Below are positions 49,251 to 64,000 of a stretch of 64,000 bases of DNA, in pieces. Both the position numbers and the translations under genes were made by a program. This stretch comes from Rhodamnia argentea (lineage: Eukaryota; Streptophyta; Magnoliopsida; Myrtales; Myrtaceae). The DNA lies in NCBI RefSeq assembly GCF_020921035.1, contig NC_063156.1, forward strand, positions 29,436,283 to 29,500,282, given 5' to 3'. Under the pieces are notes generated by a model. The model saw only the letters and a list, made by a program, of their open reading frames with translations, ran no database searches and was not told the origin of the DNA. Numbering within the stretch: position 1 is the first letter of the stretch; each line of letters starts with the position of its first letter.

Positions 49251-51318
49251 CGTCTCGTTGTACTAAAACGGGAGTTTGGGTTTTAGTTCCCAATTCCATA
49301 GTGGCTGGAAGTTGGGGTGTTCCCTGTCAGCGAAAGATGTGGCCCCGACAGTGCCAAAAGACTTTGTATTGTACTAGTTGTATTACTCAGGACATTAACC
49401 CATTTGAGGAGAAATGTCTCTCTGATAAGTTGAAATTGGGGATTAGAGACTAACAGAATGAATCCTAATGTCTCTCCAAGTATATGCAAGTGCGTGTCGA
49501 AACCATGATGGTGTTACTATTAAGGTTGCCAAATATGATTGTCTGCGGTTTTTATCTGTGTATGTGCCTTATTTAGCTTCCCTAGGTGTGTTGAATGGCA
49601 TGCATTGAATGGCGAACGAGCTCCATAAATTCTACGAACATTGTGGCAATTTCTCTGTCCGGGGTCTTGTAACTTAGGCACCGTCTTATGAATTTCCAAT
49701 CATTTAATGATTACAAAAGAGGGTCTCGCGAGTCAGGCACAGTTTTGATGATTAGAGAAGAGGGCCTTTTCTGCCATCCGGTCTTTCAGGATGGTAGCCA
49801 TGGAAATTTCTAGAGCCCATTCATGGTTTTTCTTCTACGTAGGAATTAATAATGCACAAGCAAATCTCGTTTTCTATAACATGAAAACCTCGGATGTTTA
49901 TTCCAATTATCCTTTTTGGTAACTCTTGGGTTACTAGCGAATTGCGAGAAAGTATCATACATCTGAGGATTACTCGTACTACTTGAGGGACGCTCACCAA
50001 TATATATTATTGGCGCAACAGAGTAGAGTCCCTCATCCTTTTCTTCCATGTTCACTTTGACAAAGACCATTCCGTTTTCTTTTGCCTCTGAACTCACAAC
50101 GCATCTTCCCAGCTTCTCTCACCAGACTCACGGAGATGAAAAGATGTCTACTCAGCTATGGACCAAGGAAACGACAGAGCTTCGCAGGAAGGGGAATTTG
50201 CCGATTCAATCAAATCAGTTGATCCAAATCGAAACTATGGATCAATGAAGGAACAATATTGCCATTTGTGTTCAATAAGGTACCAAGGTGGACAATTGAC
50301 TCATTCCATACTAAAAATAACCACAAGAAATCTTTTGATAACACAGATTTCCTCGATGCATTGCCATTCGAATTAAGATATTGGAATTGAACTTATCAAT
50401 GGATTCATCACCTTTCAAATACAACAAATATCTATTTGAACCCCCCTTCACTTGTAGGAGTACGTCTTAACTATGTCGATTATGTTATGGTAGGGGTCCT
50501 ATTCATGGCCATTCAATCCTAGAGGTCCACTAGAGATCAGAAATCGTTGAAGAAAGAACAATATAATTTGTTGAACTAAAGGAAGGAGGAGAAGAGAAGG
50601 CAACCGAGTGGAGAGAGGATTTTGGAATGTAAAATCCTGATGGCTGCGGGACAATAACACCTGAAAGCTTTGAAAATAATGCCGGGCATGCCACGCAGAG
50701 TTAAAAGTCCATTTGAAAAGAATGCCGAGCAGGCCACGCAGAGTTAAAAGTCCATAGCTGACTCTGATTTGAATGGAGACAGTGATTTGCTTTTCAAGAT
50801 CACGATAATTATTGTTTTCTTAATCCTTTCTAAACTCCTGGCTACAGAATAAATTTCGGCTTCTATAGTTCCCAGTGAGCACGGGCGGGTGTTTTTTCCT
50901 TCTTCTTTTTTTATGGGCGTGCGCACGTGTGTGAGAGAGAGAGATACCTTATCTGACCACTATTAACATAGTGATAGTAAGTTATTTCACCTAAAAGAGA
51001 TGAACAAAAGTTCATTCACATGAGAATCAGTAAATCCTCAGAGCTGAATAGAAAGCAAAAGAGGACAGATATGATGCGGAGCCAAATTAAAAGCTATTGG
51101 AGGCTTTTCTCTCCCGCTCTCTCTCTCTCTCTCTTTTATACCAACAATCCAAGAAGGAAGGGGAAAAAAAACCTTGGCCAGAAAACATTACAAGGAGAAA
51201 CTAAGACAACCTATGGGCTTCCCAGGTTACAAGAAACAAAATAGATTACTTACGCAGCAGCTTTAGGAGGACGAGCAGCGGGTCAAAAATTGTGACTGAA
51301 TTAGTGAACAATAGTACT
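49251..51318. other. CPI1/AAA+ intergenic DNA, copy 2
   Basis: Counterpart of 32858-34949. It carries the same unidentified minus-strand reading frame (49846-50056), the plastid-derived chimera (about 50230-50562), the 43-bp direct repeat and a CT run near 51116-51134. No additional gene. Confidence 0.6.
50230..50562 (+). pseudogene. Plastid-derived chimera (ycf2/rpoC2/ycf2), copy 2
   Basis: The same mosaic as 33863-34195, with a few extra substitutions. For example, the rpoC2-like piece loses the frame after HCHSN through a base change giving a stop. Presence in both copies dates the insertion before the segmental duplication. Confidence 0.72.
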
Positions 51319-62445
<11,127 letters not shown>

Positions 62446-62603
62446 GACTCTCTGTTTCTTCTTTCTCTTAATTTTTTGGGCTTTCTTGCTCTGGTTTATG
62501 TTGGGTTTCTTCTTCTCTGTCTTTCTGGTCTGTGCAGTGAGAGAGAGAGGGGAGAAGGGGGTGGGTTTGAGCGAAATGCAATGTAATTGTAATGCAAATG
62601 TTG

Positions 62604-62606
<3 letters not shown>

Positions 62607-62634
<28 letters not shown>
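62607..62634. repeat. (GA)n microsatellite upstream of the AAA+ gene
   Basis: About 14 GA units lie 160-190 bp upstream of the AAA+ start codon, in the likely 5' leader. Confidence 0.9.
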
Positions 62635-62640
<6 letters not shown>

Positions 62641-63054
62641 GTTCTATTATTCTTCTCTCGTGAAAAGGGCGAAAACAGGGATTATTAAAATATCGAAGAA
62701 TTGTGTCTGGTTGGTCTGGTGCGAGAGGATTGAATTTATAGAGACAGTGAAACTCAGCGTATGTTAGAGAGTTGGTTTGGTTGGTGCAAGGTCGCATGCG
62801 CATGTTAGCACTTTTGTTGGATTCCCCTCCCCGGGGATGCGCCACGATTTTATGCATGGGGCGTTATGGGCCTTTTCTCGGTTCTCCCCGTTGTTACGCA
62901 TTTTATCTCTTTTTTTTTTTTTTTTCTGATTTCTTCTTTTTCTTTTTTCAAAAATTAATTACACCATGCACCGAGAGCCGTATAGATTATTTCTTGACAA
63001 AAAGCAATTGAAGAGTTCAAGACACATCTCTGCGTAAAAAAGACTTTTTCATGG

Positions 63055-63103
63055 GACGAATATATATTATTTTTTTTTTGGTAAGGAACGACGAATATAT
63101 ATT
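63055..63103 (-). mobile_element. Very short poly(T) insertion with 14-bp flanking repeat
   Basis: GACGAATATATATT at 63055-63068 and 63090-63103 flanks a poly(T) run plus GGTAAGGAA. On the minus strand it reads TTCCTTACC followed by poly(A), like a minimal retroposon tail. Confidence 0.6.
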
Positions 63104-63639
63104 GTTTGACTTTAATAATATGATAAAATGCTTTTGTTTTGCAGAAGTAATATCTGAACGCGAGAATTTTTACGCATATTTTGACCTAAACAAATAATTC
63201 AGCGGGAGTAGTTTTCCTATTAAAACTAGTAAAAAGACAATTTTTTTTTTATCTTTTGCGAATTTCGCTTGTTTGACATGTCGCATGTGTCTTGTGGGTT
63301 GTCGACGTGGATGGAGTGTTGGTGCTGGGTCCTGGCACGACATGCGTTCACACGGGGTGGAAGAATCGCACGGCTTCGATTAATCTAAAGCTCCGAGGAA
63401 AATGATTAAAATTAAATTACAAAAACGGGGTGGTGATTAAAACGACGAGTCGTGGGGAGACTGAGATTCAAAACGAGAAAGCGATTTGTTTGAACTGACG
63501 TGGGATGGGGCTCCTACTCCTAGGGTTCGACGGAAGAGGCCGAAAAAGCGAAAGAAGGGACGCGAGATATTGCGGGTCAGATGCAGGAGTAGCTTTGAAT
63601 ATCGGTTGGTAAATCCAAAATCAAAAGGTGATTCCTCCA

Positions 63640-63830
63640 TGTGATGAAGGATGGAGAGTTAAAAAAGCTTTGTTGACATGCTTGGAAGGGGAAGGTGAAT
63701 TGGAATATTCAAGGGTTGAACATGCCCGACATATTGGAATAATTAAGCAACTTGATCCCTCTGCCTTCCTTCCCAGAGTGGTGGTGGTAGAGAAGGAGAT
63801 TTGAGTTGCGTGGGCTCGGAAGGATGGGTC
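63640..63830 (+). pseudogene. Possible gene fragment of unknown family
   Basis: The plus-strand frame reads WRVKKALLTCLEGEGELEYS, then RVEHARHIGIIKQLDPSAFL and PRVVVVEKEI, then a TGA and VAWARKDGSTFSI before another stop. The composition and continuity look protein-like, but I do not recognise the family and find no start, splice sites or neighbouring exons. It could be the remnant of a gene lying beyond the window or chance. Confidence 0.3.
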
Positions 63831-64000
63831 CACCTTTAGCATAAAAAATTGAAAATTGTCGACATAGTGGTCTAGCCATCGCAGATTACGTTAGGATTTA
63901 GCATAGAGTCTTATGACTAAATCGGTAGAATTGAAATATTTAATATCGAATTAGCATCTATACGATACATTTAGGAATGATTGGATAATTTCCTCGTCAA

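Larger units (their letters stand above)
62446..64000. other. Upstream region of the AAA+ gene and flanking intergenic DNA
   Basis: This holds the AAA+ 5' leader and promoter on the minus strand, with a (GA)n run at 62607-62634. A very short poly(T) insertion flanked by 14-bp repeats is at 63055-63103. No complete gene is supported. On the plus strand 63640-63830 gives a protein-like stretch that is listed separately with low confidence. Confidence 0.5.

Overview
The window is nuclear DNA of a flowering plant, most likely a woody eudicot. Split genes with GT-AG introns, plant-specific gene families, tRNA-derived SINEs, Mutator-like and PIF/Harbinger-like transposons and plastid-derived fragments all point that way. 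I cannot name the species. All calls were made by reading translations and splice sites by eye.

Left part (1-19.9 kb). The window opens inside a Mutator-type element with long inverted termini that carries a broken piece of an LPE acyltransferase gene (Pack-MULE-like). Then come a complete 14-exon GH1 beta-glucosidase (+), a 6-exon adenylate kinase (-), an 8-exon NOP56 snoRNP core protein (-) with a telo-box/site II promoter, and a plastid argininosuccinate synthase (-). A SINE with clear target-site duplications lies between adenylate kinase and NOP56.

Middle part (19.9-28.1 kb) is transposon territory. It holds a decayed 5.1-kb Mutator-like element carrying both a MuDR-type transposase and a plant mobile domain (PMD/MAIN-like) gene, with TIRs and an 8-9 bp target duplication. 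It also holds a fragment of the neighbouring argininosuccinate synthase gene, a small TIR element built on tandem ~56-bp repeats, and a 1.1-kb PIF/Harbinger-like element with a TAA duplication.

Right part (28.3-62.4 kb) is dominated by a direct tandem duplication of about 15.7 kb: 30209-45966 is repeated at 46633-62142. The ancestral unit was a convergent pair, cycloeucalenol cycloisomerase CPI1 (+) and an FHA-domain AAA+ ATPase (-). The duplication cut inside both genes. The outer copies are therefore whole (CPI1 at 28316-32857, AAA+ at 51319-62445). The inner copies have lost their 5' ends (AAA+ at 34950-45964, CPI1 at 46698-49250). A 666-bp filler of unknown origin lies at the junction. 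A chimeric insertion of plastid ycf2 and rpoC2 pieces is in both copies, so it predates the duplication. A SINE is in copy 1 only, and copy 2 keeps the empty site.

The genes are housekeeping: sterol synthesis, arginine synthesis, adenylate balance and rRNA modification. I see no operon-like pathway and no convincing new biochemical system. The most interesting material is structural: the datable duplication with a possible new start for the truncated AAA+ copy, and a recurring pattern of very short poly(A)-tailed insertions flanked by 8-16 bp duplications.
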